Shown: positions 16,688 to 25,663 of the stretch, piece by piece | How positions within the stretch are numbered: the stretch's first letter is position 1 | How the letters are laid out: each line of letters opens with the position of its first letter | Assembly (NCBI GenBank): GCA_025463865.1 | Contig: JAODBH010000237.1 | Location: forward strand, 1 to 55,653 | DNA from: Actinomycetes bacterium | Lineage (GTDB): Bacteria; Actinomycetota; Acidimicrobiia; IMCC26256; Chersky-534 | Length of the DNA: 55,653 nt | Direction: 5' to 3' | Translations under genes and position numbers: made by a program | Notes under the pieces: model-generated | Database searches by the model: none | What the model was told of the DNA's origin: nothing | Seen by the model: the letters and a program-made list of their open reading frames with translations, nothing else

Positions 16688-17857
16688 ATGATCCGGTTGG
16701 ACTCGGTGAGCAAGAAGTACCCCAACGGTCAGCTGGCGGTCCGCGACCTCTCGCTCGACGTCCCGGAGGGCGAGATCGTCGTGCTGGTCGGGCCCTCGGG
16801 CTGCGGCAAGACCACGACGCTGAAGATGATCAACCGGCTCATCGAGCCCACCAGCGGGCGGATCTACCTCGACGGCGACGACGTCACCCACGTCGACCCG
16901 GTCGAGCTGCGCCGCCGGATCGGCTATGTCATCCAGCAGGTGGGCCTGTTCCCGCACCTCACCATCGGCGCCAACGTCGGCACGGTGCCGAAGCTGCTCG
17001 GCTGGGACAAGGCGCGGGTCCGCAAGGTCTCCGACGATCTGCTCGAGCTCGTGGGCCTCGACCCCGGCGTGTACCGCGACCGTTATCCCAACCAGCTCTC
17101 CGGCGGCCAGCGTCAGCGGGTCGGTGTGGCGCGGGCCCTCGCGGCCGACCCCCCGGTCCTCCTGATGGACGAGCCGTTCGGTGCCATCGACCCCGTGACC
17201 CGCGCCCGACTCCAGGACGAGTTCCTGCGGCTGCAGGGCGAGGTGCGCAAGACCATCGTGTTCGTCACCCATGACATCGAGGAAGCCGTGAAGATGGGGG
17301 ACCGCATCGCGATCCTCGACGTCGGCGGCATCCTCGCCCAGTACGACACGCCCGCCCAGATCCTCGGCGACCCCACCTCCCACATGGTCGCCGAGTTCGT
17401 GGGCGCGGACCGCGGGCTCAAGCGCCTGAAGGTGACGCCGATCGATCCCGGGGGCATCGAGCATCCTCCGACGGTCCGGCCCGACCAGACCCTGGCCGAG
17501 GCGCGCGCACTCATGGATGCGAACGACTCCCGGTTCCTGGTCGTGGTCGACGACCGCGGGGAGCTGCGGGGCCACGTACGACGCGTCAACGCGCTCGGTG
17601 AGGGCAGCGTCCACTCGCGCACCGAATACATCGACTCGTGGGTCAGCTCCGACGACTCGCTCGAGCATGCGCTCGCGAAGATGCTCCTCACCGACTACGG
17701 CTGGGTCGCGGTCGTCGATGGGCAGCGCTACGTCGGCGTGTTGGGCCCGGACGCGATCTACCGCGCGCTGCGCAACTCGATCGACGATGCCGCGGAGCAG
17801 ACCCTCGGCGCCGCAACGGAGCGGGCGATCGACGAGGGCGCCGAGCTCCAACCCTGA
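16688..17857 (+). CDS. osmoprotectant ABC transporter ATP-binding protein with CBS domains
   Basis: A 389-aa ATPase: Walker A GPSGCGKT at residues 35-42, signature LSGGQRQR, Walker B VLLMDEPFGAID and switch His in VFVTHDIEE. The C-terminal third (about 260-380) carries two CBS-like segments (PDQTLAEARALMDANDSRFLVVVDD and WVSSDDSLEHALAKML...WVAVVD), which in OpuA-type ATPases sense ionic strength. GAGAGG precedes ATG 16688. It is transcribed divergently from its permeases, an uncommon split for an opuC locus. Confidence 0.9.
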   Translation: MIRLDSVSKKYPNGQLAVRDLSLDVPEGEIVVLVGPSGCGKTTTLKMINRLIEPTSGRIYLDGDDVTHVDPVELRRRIGYVIQQVGLFPHLTIGANVGTVPKLLGWDKARVRKVSDDLLELVGLDPGVYRDRYPNQLSGGQRQRVGVARALAADPPVLLMDEPFGAIDPVTRARLQDEFLRLQGEVRKTIVFVTHDIEEAVKMGDRIAILDVGGILAQYDTPAQILGDPTSHMVAEFVGADRGLKRLKVTPIDPGGIEHPPTVRPDQTLAEARALMDANDSRFLVVVDDRGELRGHVRRVNALGEGSVHSRTEYIDSWVSSDDSLEHALAKMLLTDYGWVAVVDGQRYVGVLGPDAIYRALRNSIDDAAEQTLGAATERAIDEGAELQP

Positions 17858-17880
17858 GTCTCGCGGTCCACGCTCACGCC

Positions 17881-17903
17881 GATGGTTCGACCGTTCGAAC
17901 ATC
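17881..17903 (+). terminator. hairpin after the ABC ATPase gene
   Basis: GATG-g-TTCGA and TCGAACATC form a 9-bp stem with one bulged G and a CCGT loop, 24 bp after the ATPase stop. It may be a terminator or, given the TTCGA symmetry, an operator for the next gene. Confidence 0.35.
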
Positions 17904-17987
17904 ACCACCCGCAACTACGCTCGCCGAGGTGCTCGATGAAGGCATCTTGGAGACCGTCGTCGGCGAGTGCGCGACCGCGGTAGCGCG

Positions 17988-19037
17988 ATGAAGTTGGCGA
18001 TCGTCGCGCCGGTCTGGGTCCCCGTGCCTCCACCGGGATACGGCGGCATCGAGCTCGTCGCCTCGCTCGAGACCGAGACGCTCGTCGCCCGCGGTCACGA
18101 CGTCACCCTGTTCGCGAACGGCGAGTCACGCACGTCGGCCCGTCTCGTCGCCACGTTTCCCACCGCACCGGACCCGTCGTTGATGGGGGACGTCTGGTAC
18201 GAGTCGCTGCACGCGATGACGGTGCAGATGTGCTCCGAGCGCTTCGACCTCATCCACGACCACTCGGGAGTCGTCGGCGCCGCGTTGGGCGCGTCCCGAC
18301 CGGTCGTGCCGACCGTCCACACGTTGCACGGCCGGTGGACACCCATCGCGGAGCGCTTCTACCCACTGATCGCAGGCCGGGTGCACCTCGTGGCGATCAG
18401 CGAGCACCAACGCCGCGCCTTCCCGTCGATCCCCTACGCGGGCGTCGTGCACAACGGCATCGACGTCGGCCGCTACACGTACGTCGAGCAAAAGGACGGC
18501 TACCTCGTCTACATCGGCCGCGCCGCGCCCGACAAGGATCCGGCCCGGGCCATCGACCTCGCCCGGGCGGCCGGCCTGCCGATCAGGATGGTCGTGCGGC
18601 GCGCCCGCATGACCAACAAACCCGACGAGCCGGACGAGATCGAGTACTGGAACCGCGAGATCGTGCCCCGGCTCGGTCCCGACGTCGAGATCTTCGACCG
18701 CGTCTCGCCCGAGCAGAAGGTCGAGCTCCTCGCCCACGCGACCGCGATGGTCTTCCCGATCAACTGGCCCGAGCCGTTCGGGCTGGTGATGGTCGAGGCC
18801 ATGGCCTGCGGAACCCCCGTGGTCACCTGCCCGGTGGGAGCCGCCCCGGAGATCGTCGTGCACGGTGTCACCGGGTTCGTCCGCCCCGACGACGCCGGGA
18901 TGGTCGACGGGATCCGCCGGATCGTCGCCGGCGAGATCGACCCCGCGGCGTGCCGGGCCCGGGTCGAGGAGCACTTCTCGGCCCCGGTCATGACCGAGGG
19001 CTACGAGCGCATCTTCGAGCGGGTCCTCGCCCCCTGA
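17988..19037 (+). CDS. GT4 family glycosyltransferase
   Basis: A 349-aa GT-B enzyme beginning MKLAIVAPVWVPVPPPGYGGIE, the start used by relatives. An in-frame start at 17967 adds only seven residues. Motifs are HDHSGVVGAALG, YIGRAAPDKDPARAIDLARA and PEPFGLVMVEAMACGTPVVTC. This subgroup (group 1 transferases with YGGIE) is widespread in actinobacteria; specific donor and acceptor are unknown. It is not close in sequence to the three tandem enzymes at 1973-5432. Confidence 0.85.
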   Translation: MKLAIVAPVWVPVPPPGYGGIELVASLETETLVARGHDVTLFANGESRTSARLVATFPTAPDPSLMGDVWYESLHAMTVQMCSERFDLIHDHSGVVGAALGASRPVVPTVHTLHGRWTPIAERFYPLIAGRVHLVAISEHQRRAFPSIPYAGVVHNGIDVGRYTYVEQKDGYLVYIGRAAPDKDPARAIDLARAAGLPIRMVVRRARMTNKPDEPDEIEYWNREIVPRLGPDVEIFDRVSPEQKVELLAHATAMVFPINWPEPFGLVMVEAMACGTPVVTCPVGAAPEIVVHGVTGFVRPDDAGMVDGIRRIVAGEIDPAACRARVEEHFSAPVMTEGYERIFERVLAP

Positions 19038-19060
19038 GGAACCGATTTCGGGGGTTTCCC

Positions 19061-19084
19061 CTATAGCCGTAGTGTTATTAAACT
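19061..19084 (+). promoter_or_regulatory. sufC1-sufS-sufU promoter with CTA-N6-TAG operator candidate
   Basis: CTATAGCCGTAG (19061-19072) is an inverted repeat CTA-N6-TAG lying just upstream of a -10-like TAAACT (19079-19084), which ends 7 nt before ATG 19092. There is no Shine-Dalgarno sequence, so the message is likely leaderless. The same element occurs between the -35 and -10 boxes of the sufB operon. Confidence 0.5.
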
Positions 19085-19091
19085 TTCCGCC

Positions 19092-19868
19092 ATGACGACC
19101 ACTCCCGAGACTCCCGCCCTCGAGATCGAGGACCTCCACGTGGAGGTCGACGGCGCCCCGATCCTGCGCGGGGTCAGCCTCGCGGTCATGCCCGGCGAGC
19201 TCCACGCCCTCATGGGGCCCAACGGCTCCGGCAAGTCGACCCTGGCCAACACGCTCCTCGCCAATCCCGCCTACACCATGACCCGGGGCCGGATCCTGCT
19301 CGAGGGTGAGGACGTCACCGGCCTCGCCCCCAACGAGCGGGCGGAGCGCGGCCTGTTCCTCGGCTTCCAGCACCCCGAGGAGATCCCCGGGGTCAGCGTG
19401 CTCAACTTCCTCCGCCAGGCCATGGCCGCCCGCAAGGGCATCAACGACTTCTCGGTCCTCGAGGTCCGGCTGCAGCTCCTCGACTGGACCAAGCGCCTCG
19501 GCCTCGACAACAACTTCTCCGACCGTTACCTGAACGAGGGCTTCTCGGGCGGTGAGAAGAAGCGCAACGAGCTGCTGCAGATGGCGCTCATGGAACCCGA
19601 CGTCGCCGTCCTCGACGAGACCGACTCCGGGCTCGACATCGACGCGCTGCGCCTGGTGTCCGACGGCATCTCCGAGATCCGCAAGGACCGCTCCCGGCTC
19701 GCCATCCTCCTGATCACCCACTACCAGCGGATCCTCGAGTACCTCACCCCCGACCGCGTGCACGTCCTGATCGACGGCCGGATCGTCGAGTCCGGCGGGC
19801 CCGAGCTCGCACGCAAGGTCGAAGCCGGTGGCTTCGAGAGCTTCCGATCCGAGGAGCTGACGCCATGA
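19092..19868 (+). CDS. sufC: Fe-S cluster assembly ATPase SufC (copy 1)
   Basis: A 258-aa ABC-type ATPase that powers the SufB-SufD scaffold. It shows Walker A GPNGSGKST, the SufC-specific LFLGFQHPEEIPGVSVLNFLRQA, signature FSGGEKKRNELLQ, Walker B VAVLDETDSGLDIDALR and the switch His in ITHYQRILEYL. It is the first gene of sufC-sufS-sufU, overlapping sufS by 4 nt (ATGA). A second SufC is encoded at 23218-24021 with SufB and SufD. Confidence 0.93.
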   Translation: MTTTPETPALEIEDLHVEVDGAPILRGVSLAVMPGELHALMGPNGSGKSTLANTLLANPAYTMTRGRILLEGEDVTGLAPNERAERGLFLGFQHPEEIPGVSVLNFLRQAMAARKGINDFSVLEVRLQLLDWTKRLGLDNNFSDRYLNEGFSGGEKKRNELLQMALMEPDVAVLDETDSGLDIDALRLVSDGISEIRKDRSRLAILLITHYQRILEYLTPDRVHVLIDGRIVESGGPELARKVEAGGFESFRSEELTP

Positions 19869-21097
19869 GCGTCGATGTCGAACGCATCAAGAAGGACTTC
19901 CCGATCTTCGAGCGCGAGGTGCACGGCAAGCGGCTCGTGTACCTCGACTCCGCGGCGTCGTCGCAGAAGCCCGCGGTCGTGCTCGACGCGATGGACGGCG
20001 TCTACCGCGACCACTACGCCAACGTGCACCGCGGTGTGTACACGATCGCCGAAGAGGCGACCCAGGCCTACGAGGGCGCCCGGGCGAAGGTCGCGAAGTT
20101 CGTCGGCGCGCCGAGCTCGAGCGAGATCGTGTTCACCCGCAACGCCACCGAGTCGATCAACCTGGTCGCGTACTCCTGGGCCCGCGCCAACCTGAAGGCC
20201 GGCGACCCGATCGTCCTGACCCAGCTCGAGCACCACGCCAACGTCGTGCCGTGGCACATCCTCGCGGCCGAGCGGGGCGTCGAGCTCCGTTGGATTCCGT
20301 TGACCGCCGACTACCGGCTCGACCTCAGCCACCTCGACGAGCTGCTCGACGGAGCCAAGCTCCTGGCGTTCAGCGCGATGTCGAACGTGCTGGGGACGAT
20401 CACCGACGTCGCCCCGCTCACGCAAGCCGCGCACGCCGCGGGCGCCAAGGTCCTGGTCGACGCGTGCCAGTGGGTCCCGCACGAGCCCACCGACGTGAAG
20501 GAGTGGGGTGCCGACTTCGTCGCCTTCTCCGCCCACAAGATGCTCGGACCGACCGGCATCGGCGCGCTGTGGGCGCCCGCCGAGCTGCTCGACGCGATGC
20601 CGCCGTTCATGGGTGGCGGCGACATGATCCGCGACGTTCGCCTCGACGGCTTCACCCCCAACGACCTGCCCTGGAAGTTCGAGGCCGGCACGCCCGCGTT
20701 CGTGGAGGGCGTCGGCTTCGGTGCCGCGGTCGACTACCTCGAGGCCATCGGGATGGACAACGTGCGCGCCCACGAGCGCGCCGTCACCACCTACGCGCTC
20801 GACGCGCTGCACGACCGCTTCGGCGACCGGCTCACGATCTACGGCCCCGCCGACATCGACGTGCGCGGCAGCGCGATCAGCTTCGCGTTCGAAGGCATCC
20901 ACGCCCACGACGTTTCGCAGGTGCTGGACGAGGACGGCATCTGCGTCCGGGCCGGCCACCACTGCGCCAAGCCACTGATGCGCCTGCTCGGCATCTCGGC
21001 CACGAGCCGGGCGAGCTTCTACCTCTACAACGACACCGACGACGCCGACGCGCTGGTCGACGGGCTCACGCACGTCGAGCAGTTCTTCGCGCTCTGA
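19865..21097 (+). CDS. sufS: cysteine desulfurase SufS
   Basis: A 410-aa PLP-dependent group II desulfurase that removes sulfur from cysteine. The PLP lysine is in AFSAHKMLGPTGIG (about residue 226), the substrate-sulfur-binding Cys is in RAGHHCAKPLMR near residue 364, and EHHANVVPW, NVLGTI and RASFYLYND are present. The usual VDGAQ motif before the PLP lysine reads VDACQWVPH here, a modest deviation. Sulfur is passed to SufU, encoded next. Confidence 0.93.
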   Translation: MSVDVERIKKDFPIFEREVHGKRLVYLDSAASSQKPAVVLDAMDGVYRDHYANVHRGVYTIAEEATQAYEGARAKVAKFVGAPSSSEIVFTRNATESINLVAYSWARANLKAGDPIVLTQLEHHANVVPWHILAAERGVELRWIPLTADYRLDLSHLDELLDGAKLLAFSAMSNVLGTITDVAPLTQAAHAAGAKVLVDACQWVPHEPTDVKEWGADFVAFSAHKMLGPTGIGALWAPAELLDAMPPFMGGGDMIRDVRLDGFTPNDLPWKFEAGTPAFVEGVGFGAAVDYLEAIGMDNVRAHERAVTTYALDALHDRFGDRLTIYGPADIDVRGSAISFAFEGIHAHDVSQVLDEDGICVRAGHHCAKPLMRLLGISATSRASFYLYNDTDDADALVDGLTHVEQFFAL

Positions 21098-21105
21098 CCC
21101 GACCC

Positions 21106-21111
21106 TAGGAT
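21106..21111 (+). promoter_or_regulatory. candidate internal -10 box before sufU
   Basis: TAGGAT ends 6 nt before ATG 21118, the spacing of a leaderless start. It would allow sufU to be transcribed apart from sufCS. Confidence 0.35.
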
Positions 21112-21117
21112 CTCCCC

Positions 21118-21612
21118 ATGCCCGGCCTCGAAGACCTCTACCGCGAGATCATCCTCGACCACTACCGCTCACCCCGGAACAAGGGCGAGCTCGCGGTCCC
21201 ACCCGCGCACAAGGTCGAGGGCTTCAACCCGCTCTGCGGCGACGAGGTCGTGCTCTACCTCGAGGTCAACGCCGACGGTGTCGTCGAGGACCTCAAGATC
21301 AACGGGCAGGGCTGCTCGATCTCCCAGGCCAGCACCTCGATGATGAGCGCAGCGGTGAAGGGCAAGCCCGTCGCCGAGGCCCGCAAGCTGATCCGCGCCT
21401 TCAAGGCGCTGATGTCGATCCACGAGAGCAAGCTCGACGGGGAATCCGACGGTTCCGACCTCGCGGCCGATCTCGAGGGCGTGAAGCTCGGCGATCTCGA
21501 GGCCCTGCAAGGAGTGGTCAAGTTCCCGGTCCGCATCAAGTGCGCCACGCTGGCCTGGAACACCCTCTCCCAAGGCCTGGATGAGTCCGAGGAGCCGGTC
21601 ATCAGCGCCTAG
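21118..21612 (+). CDS. sufU: SufU, NifU-like zinc-dependent sulfur acceptor
   Basis: A 164-aa IscU/SufU family protein. It has NPLCGDEV (first Cys at about residue 40), INGQGCSISQASTSMM (second) and PVRIKCATLAWNTL (third), the three conserved cysteines, plus the roughly 20-residue insertion between the second and third that marks SufU as distinct from IscU. It accepts persulfide from SufS in Gram-positive bacteria. It is encoded 20 bp after sufS. Confidence 0.92.
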   Translation: MPGLEDLYREIILDHYRSPRNKGELAVPPAHKVEGFNPLCGDEVVLYLEVNADGVVEDLKINGQGCSISQASTSMMSAAVKGKPVAEARKLIRAFKALMSIHESKLDGESDGSDLAADLEGVKLGDLEALQGVVKFPVRIKCATLAWNTLSQGLDESEEPVISA

Positions 21613-21753
21613 GCTGAGCCGCGCTGGACCACGGGTCGGATCCCAGAGGTTTGGGAGCTCTCCGGCATTCGCACACTCGAAATATTGCGCTCACGGGATC
21701 GAAACCGTGGTGAAGGATGTTGTAGGCACCACACACGTCACCGGGAGGCTCCA

Positions 21754-21939
21754 ATGGACCAGGTCCGCATCACCGAGATGATCGACTCCGCGTTGATCGA
21801 CTTCCGCGGTCGGGACCTGATCTCAGGTTCCGAGATCGTCGATTTCCTGCTCGATCTCCGCATCACCGCAACGGAGGACTCCGACGCCGCGCTCGAGCGC
21901 CTGCTCGCGGTCGAGGCACCCGCCACCCCCACGTTCTGA
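21754..21939 (+). CDS. small hypothetical protein (61 aa)
   Basis: Unrecognised. ATG 21754 is preceded by GGGAGG at 21742-21748, a good ribosome site. The sequence MDQVRITEMIDSALIDFRGR is followed by an acidic, helical stretch and a short proline-containing tail; no cysteine is present. It lies between sufU and an L,D-transpeptidase in its own transcription unit. A CACGG/CCGTG hairpin in its leader (21692-21709) may be regulatory. Confidence 0.55.
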   Translation: MDQVRITEMIDSALIDFRGRDLISGSEIVDFLLDLRITATEDSDAALERLLAVEAPATPTF

Positions 21940-22109
21940 GTCAACGCCTCTGAGGCCGCCACCTCGGAAGCCGTCACTTCTGCGAGACGCTGTCGGTGCG
22001 CTGCGCCGTGGTCGATGTTCCCCACGCAGCGCGTTGATCGAGGCCCTTGGGCCGATAGGATGCGCGTTCCCCCCGCCATGCGCCCGAGGATCTCGTCCTG
22101 AAAAGCTTC

Positions 22110-23135
22110 TTGCGTCCCCGCGTCCTCTTCAGCATCGGTGCCGCGCTCGCGGTGCTCGCGGCAGTCGTCGGTGTGGGCGCGCTCGTGCGCACGTCGGACG
22201 CCACGTCGTCCGCGGCGCGGCGCACGGTCGACTCGAAGCCGGTCCGGGCCGTGGAGACCACCACCTCCACCACCACGACCGCGCCGCCGCCCACCACCAC
22301 GCTGCCGCCGGTCGAGCCCGATCCGCCGAACCAGATGCTGCCCGATCTGCACGGCGGCAGCATCGGCATCGGCGCCAGGGGCCCTGACACCCAGGTCTAC
22401 GAGCAGCGGTTGGCCGACCTCCGCTTCGACGTCGGGGCGGTCGACGGCTCGTTCGACCAGCAGACCCAGTACGCGGTGCAGGGATTCCAGAAGCTCGAGG
22501 GCCTCCCGATCACGAGCCGTATCGACCTCGCCACCAGCCAGGCGATGGCCACGTTCAAGTGGCCGCTGCCGCTCCAGGCGAACGCGGAGCCGAGCCGACT
22601 CGAGGTCAACGTGACCAAGCAGTACGCGGTGCTGTGGTCGAACTACAACGTGAAGCTGATCACCACCGTCTCCACCGGCGCGGGCGAGAACTACTGCTAC
22701 GTCCCGCTCACCGGCGGCTCCCGGGTCTGCGAGTACGCCGACACGCCGTCGGGCCGGTACCAGTTCAACTACCGCTACACCGGCTGGCAGAAGTCGGACC
22801 TCGGGCAGCTGTTCAACCCCGTCTACTTCAACGGCGGCATCGCGGTGCACGGCTACCCGACGGTCCCCACGGTCCCCGCATCCCACGGTTGCGTGCGCAT
22901 CCCGATGCACACCGCGGGCTTCTTCCCGAGCCTGGTCGTCACCGACGAGCCCGTCTACGTGTTCGGCGGCACCAACGGCCGTCGGCCGGTGACCCGCACC
23001 CCGCTCCCACCGACCACTGCACCGCCGGCCACCACCACACCGCCCGCGACCACGGCACCGCCGGTGACCACGGCACCGCCGGCAACCACGGCCGTCCCGG
23101 CGACGGCTCCCACCGCACCGGCCGCCCCCGCCTGA
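22110..23135 (+). CDS. L,D-transpeptidase (YkuD) with peptidoglycan-binding domain
   Basis: A cell-wall cross-linking enzyme of about 341 aa. A signal anchor (about residues 5-25) is followed by a Thr/Pro linker, a PG_binding_1 domain (about 90-150: DTQVYEQRLADLRFDVGAVDG), the YkuD domain with HGYPTVPTVPASHGCVRI (catalytic Cys in SHGCVR, about residue 260), and a C-terminal PPATTTPPATTAPP repeat tail that probably spans the wall. The start is uncertain: TTG 22110 is the first conventional start, but a CTG at 22098 has GAGGA at a better distance. Confidence 0.85.
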   Translation: MRPRVLFSIGAALAVLAAVVGVGALVRTSDATSSAARRTVDSKPVRAVETTTSTTTTAPPPTTTLPPVEPDPPNQMLPDLHGGSIGIGARGPDTQVYEQRLADLRFDVGAVDGSFDQQTQYAVQGFQKLEGLPITSRIDLATSQAMATFKWPLPLQANAEPSRLEVNVTKQYAVLWSNYNVKLITTVSTGAGENYCYVPLTGGSRVCEYADTPSGRYQFNYRYTGWQKSDLGQLFNPVYFNGGIAVHGYPTVPTVPASHGCVRIPMHTAGFFPSLVVTDEPVYVFGGTNGRRPVTRTPLPPTTAPPATTTPPATTAPPVTTAPPATTAVPATAPTAPAAPA

Positions 23136-23136
23136 C

Positions 23137-23160
23137 GCCCGGCCTCACGCACGGCCGGGC
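23137..23160. terminator. 8-bp perfect hairpin between convergent genes
   Basis: GCCCGGCC (23137-23144) pairs with GGCCGGGC (23153-23160) across an 8-nt loop, directly after the L,D-transpeptidase stop. Confidence 0.6.
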
Positions 23161-23173
23161 ACGGACGCGCCGA

Positions 23174-23199
23174 CCGCGGTGTCCTCACCCACACCGCGG
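23174..23199. terminator. second hairpin between convergent genes
   Basis: CCGCGGTGT and ACACCGCGG form a 9-bp perfect stem with an 8-nt loop, just past the end of the sufC2 operon, so the pair of hairpins can stop transcription from both sides. Confidence 0.6.
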
Positions 23200-23217
23200 A
23201 GCGGTGTGCGGGCTCGG

Positions 23218-24021
23218 CTAGAAGCCGGGGTCGGCGAACGGATCGTCGGAGACCGCGGGCGCGACGACCGTCTCTTCGACGCCGAGCTCGGCCGCGAGGC
23301 CTTCGTAACCGGTCCGTTCGAGTTGCTCGGCCAGCTCGGGGCCACCGCTCGCGACCACGCGCCCGCCCATCAGCACGTGCACTCGATCGGGCCGCAGCTC
23401 GGTGAGCAGCCGCGCGTAGTGGGTGATCGCGAGGACGCCGAGACCCTTCTCCTGGGTCATGGCCTCCACCCGGCGCGAGACGTCCCGCAACGCGTCGACG
23501 TCGAGGCCGGAATCGATCTCGTCCAGGATGGCGAACTTCGGCGCGAGCACCGCGAGCTGCAGCGTCTCGAGCCGCTTCTGCTCACCCCCGGAGAACTCGA
23601 CGTTGACGCCGCGCTGCAGGAACCGCTCGGCGACCCCGAGCCGCGTCGCTTCCGCGGCGAGACGCTGGTGGAGGTCGGCGGCGTCGCGACCGGAGCCGGC
23701 CAGCGCGGCCTCGAGGAAGTCGGCGAGCCGCACCCCGGGGATCTCGACCGGGTACTGCATCGCGACGAAGAGCCCACGTGCCGCCCGCTGGTACGTGGGC
23801 AGACCCAGCAGCTCTTCGCCGTCGAGCGTCACCGACCCGCCCTGGACCTCGTATTCGCGGCTGCCCATGAGGGTGTGGCTCAACGTGCTCTTGCCCGAGC
23901 CGTTGGGCCCCATCAGCGCGTGGACCTCGCCCGACTCGATCTCGAGGTCGACGCCGCGCAGCACCTCGACGCCGTTCGACGCGATCGTCGCGCGCAGGCC
24001 TTCGATCTTGAGGGTGCTCAT
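23218..24021 (-). CDS. sufC: Fe-S cluster assembly ATPase SufC (copy 2)
   Basis: A 267-aa second SufC, clearly different from the copy at 19092. It has Walker A GPNGSGKST, LFVAMQYPVEIPGVRLADFLEAAL, signature FSGGEQKRLETLQ, FAILDEIDSGLDVDALR and ITHYARLLTEL. It is the last gene of sufB-sufD-Rieske-sufC and overlaps the Rieske gene by 4 nt, so it is the copy made together with SufB and SufD. Its C-terminus has an extra acidic, proline-containing tail. Confidence 0.93.
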   Translation of the reverse strand: MSTLKIEGLRATIASNGVEVLRGVDLEIESGEVHALMGPNGSGKSTLSHTLMGSREYEVQGGSVTLDGEELLGLPTYQRAARGLFVAMQYPVEIPGVRLADFLEAALAGSGRDAADLHQRLAAEATRLGVAERFLQRGVNVEFSGGEQKRLETLQLAVLAPKFAILDEIDSGLDVDALRDVSRRVEAMTQEKGLGVLAITHYARLLTELRPDRVHVLMGGRVVASGGPELAEQLERTGYEGLAAELGVEETVVAPAVSDDPFADPGF

Positions 24022-24335
24022 GCCGCCAGCTCGACGTAGACGTCGCCACCGTCGACCCGCACGGGGTACACGGCGACGGGCTGCGTGGCGGGAAGCGACT
24101 GCGGCTCCCCGGTGATCAACGAGAACGTGCTGCCGTGCTTGGGGCATTCGATCTCGCGCTCGTCGGTCCAGACCTCGCCCTCGGAGAGGGAGTACTGGCC
24201 GTGGGAGCACGTGTCGTCGATCGCGTAGACCTCGCCGTTGATGCGCACGACCGCGATCTTGTGATCGGCGACGTCGAAACGCTTCACGCTGCCCGGCACG
24301 AGCTCGTCGAGGTTGCAAAGCCGTACCTCAACCAT
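24018..24335 (-). CDS. Rieske-type [2Fe-2S] ferredoxin in the suf operon
   Basis: A 105-aa small Rieske ferredoxin (NirD / biphenyl-dioxygenase ferredoxin type). The cluster ligands are C-x-H in DDTCSHGQYSL and C-x2-H in ECPKHGSTF. It starts ATG 24335, overlapping sufD by 8 nt, and its stop overlaps sufC2 by 4 nt. In actinobacterial suf operons such a ferredoxin commonly lies between sufD and sufC and may supply electrons or act as a first client of the assembly machinery. Confidence 0.88.
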   Translation of the reverse strand: MVEVRLCNLDELVPGSVKRFDVADHKIAVVRINGEVYAIDDTCSHGQYSLSEGEVWTDEREIECPKHGSTFSLITGEPQSLPATQPVAVYPVRVDGGDVYVELAA

Positions 24336-25650
24336 GCAGGCGCCCCAACTTCTCGGAGACTGCGTGGCGCAGCGTGCGCACCAGTGACGGCACGGGGAGC
24401 CGGTCGAACACGTCGTCGAAGAAGCCGAGCACGATGAGGCGCTCGGCGTCCTCGGGCGACACCCCCCGGCTCTCGAGGTAGTAGAGCTGGTCCTCGTCGA
24501 TGGGGCCGACGGTCGATGCATGCGAGCACTTCACGTCGTTGGCCTCGATCACGAGGTTCGGGATGCTCTCCGCGCCGGCGCCCTCGGTGAGCACGAGGTT
24601 GCGGTTGGTCTGGAACGCGACGCTCTTCTGGGCCTCTTCGCGGATGTGGATCAGGCCCGAGTACACCGACCGTGCCCGGTCCTCGACTGCGCCCTTGAAC
24701 AGGAGATCGCTGCGGGTGTTGGGCGCGGCGTGGTCCTGAAGGGTTCGGAAGTCGAGCATCTGGCCGTGGTCGCCGTAGTAGACCGCGAGCAGATCCGATT
24801 CGGCCCCGACGCCGGACAACAGCGACTCGCTGCGCAGCCGGGCGTAGTCGCCGCCGAGCGCGACCGCGGACGAGCGCAACGACGCGTCCCGTGCGACGTG
24901 GGCGCGCTGCAGGGCGACGTGCCACGTGGACGGGCCGTGGTCCTGGATCGAGAGGTAGCGGACCCGGGCAGCCTGCGCGACGTGCAGCTCCACGACCGCG
25001 TCGACGAGGTGCGACGTGGCCGTCGAGCTGAAGCGATCGACCACCGTGACCTCCGAGTTCTCGTCCGCCACCAAGAGGGTGTGCGGGAAGCTCGCAAGTC
25101 CGTCTCCCTCGGCCCAGTGCAACACCACGATGGGCCGCTCGACGACGACACCCGCAGGCACGTGCACGAAGGCGCCGCCGGCGAGGAAAGCGTCGTGCAG
25201 CACCGTGAACGCGTCGGGCGATGCGTCGGAGCACACGCCGAGCCACTGGCGCACCTCGGCCTCCTCGCACGTGGCGATTCCGCAGACGCGCACGCCCTTG
25301 CGCTCGAGCGCCTCGTCGAGGTCGGAGTGGACGACCCTGCCGTCGCGCACGACGATCAGCCCGGCGCGCTCCCCCGCCTCCGCGGCAACTGGACCTCCGC
25401 CGAACGCGACCTCTTGGGCCGGCTCTTGACCTTGATCTTCCCGAACCCGTTGCGCAGCAATCGGAAGGAGCGACGGGCGGTACTTCTCGAGGTCGAAGTC
25501 GTCGACCCGGCTGTAACGCCAGATCTCCTCGGAGCTCGTGGGCCATGCGAGCGCGGCGAGCCGCTCGGCTGCCGCGACCCTACGGTCGCTCAGCCAGGCC
25601 GGCCCGCCAAGAGCGCGTGCGGCTTCGGGGGTGAATGCGGTGGACGTCAC
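24328..25650 (-). CDS. sufD: Fe-S cluster assembly protein SufD
   Basis: A 440-aa SufB/SufD-family scaffold protein. After a helical N-terminus with EEIWRYSRVDDFDLEKYRP comes the long right-handed beta-helix, and the C-terminal SufBD core has AAPNTRSDLLFKGAVEDRARSVYSG, IEANDVKCSHASTVGPIDEDQLYYLESRG, where the His and Cys correspond to the site shared with SufB. It forms the SufBC2D complex. It lies 13 bp after sufB. Confidence 0.92.
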   Translation of the reverse strand: MTSTAFTPEAARALGGPAWLSDRRVAAAERLAALAWPTSSEEIWRYSRVDDFDLEKYRPSLLPIAAQRVREDQGQEPAQEVAFGGGPVAAEAGERAGLIVVRDGRVVHSDLDEALERKGVRVCGIATCEEAEVRQWLGVCSDASPDAFTVLHDAFLAGGAFVHVPAGVVVERPIVVLHWAEGDGLASFPHTLLVADENSEVTVVDRFSSTATSHLVDAVVELHVAQAARVRYLSIQDHGPSTWHVALQRAHVARDASLRSSAVALGGDYARLRSESLLSGVGAESDLLAVYYGDHGQMLDFRTLQDHAAPNTRSDLLFKGAVEDRARSVYSGLIHIREEAQKSVAFQTNRNLVLTEGAGAESIPNLVIEANDVKCSHASTVGPIDEDQLYYLESRGVSPEDAERLIVLGFFDDVFDRLPVPSLVRTLRHAVSEKLGRLHG

Positions 25651-25663
25651 GGAGGTGGTGCGG

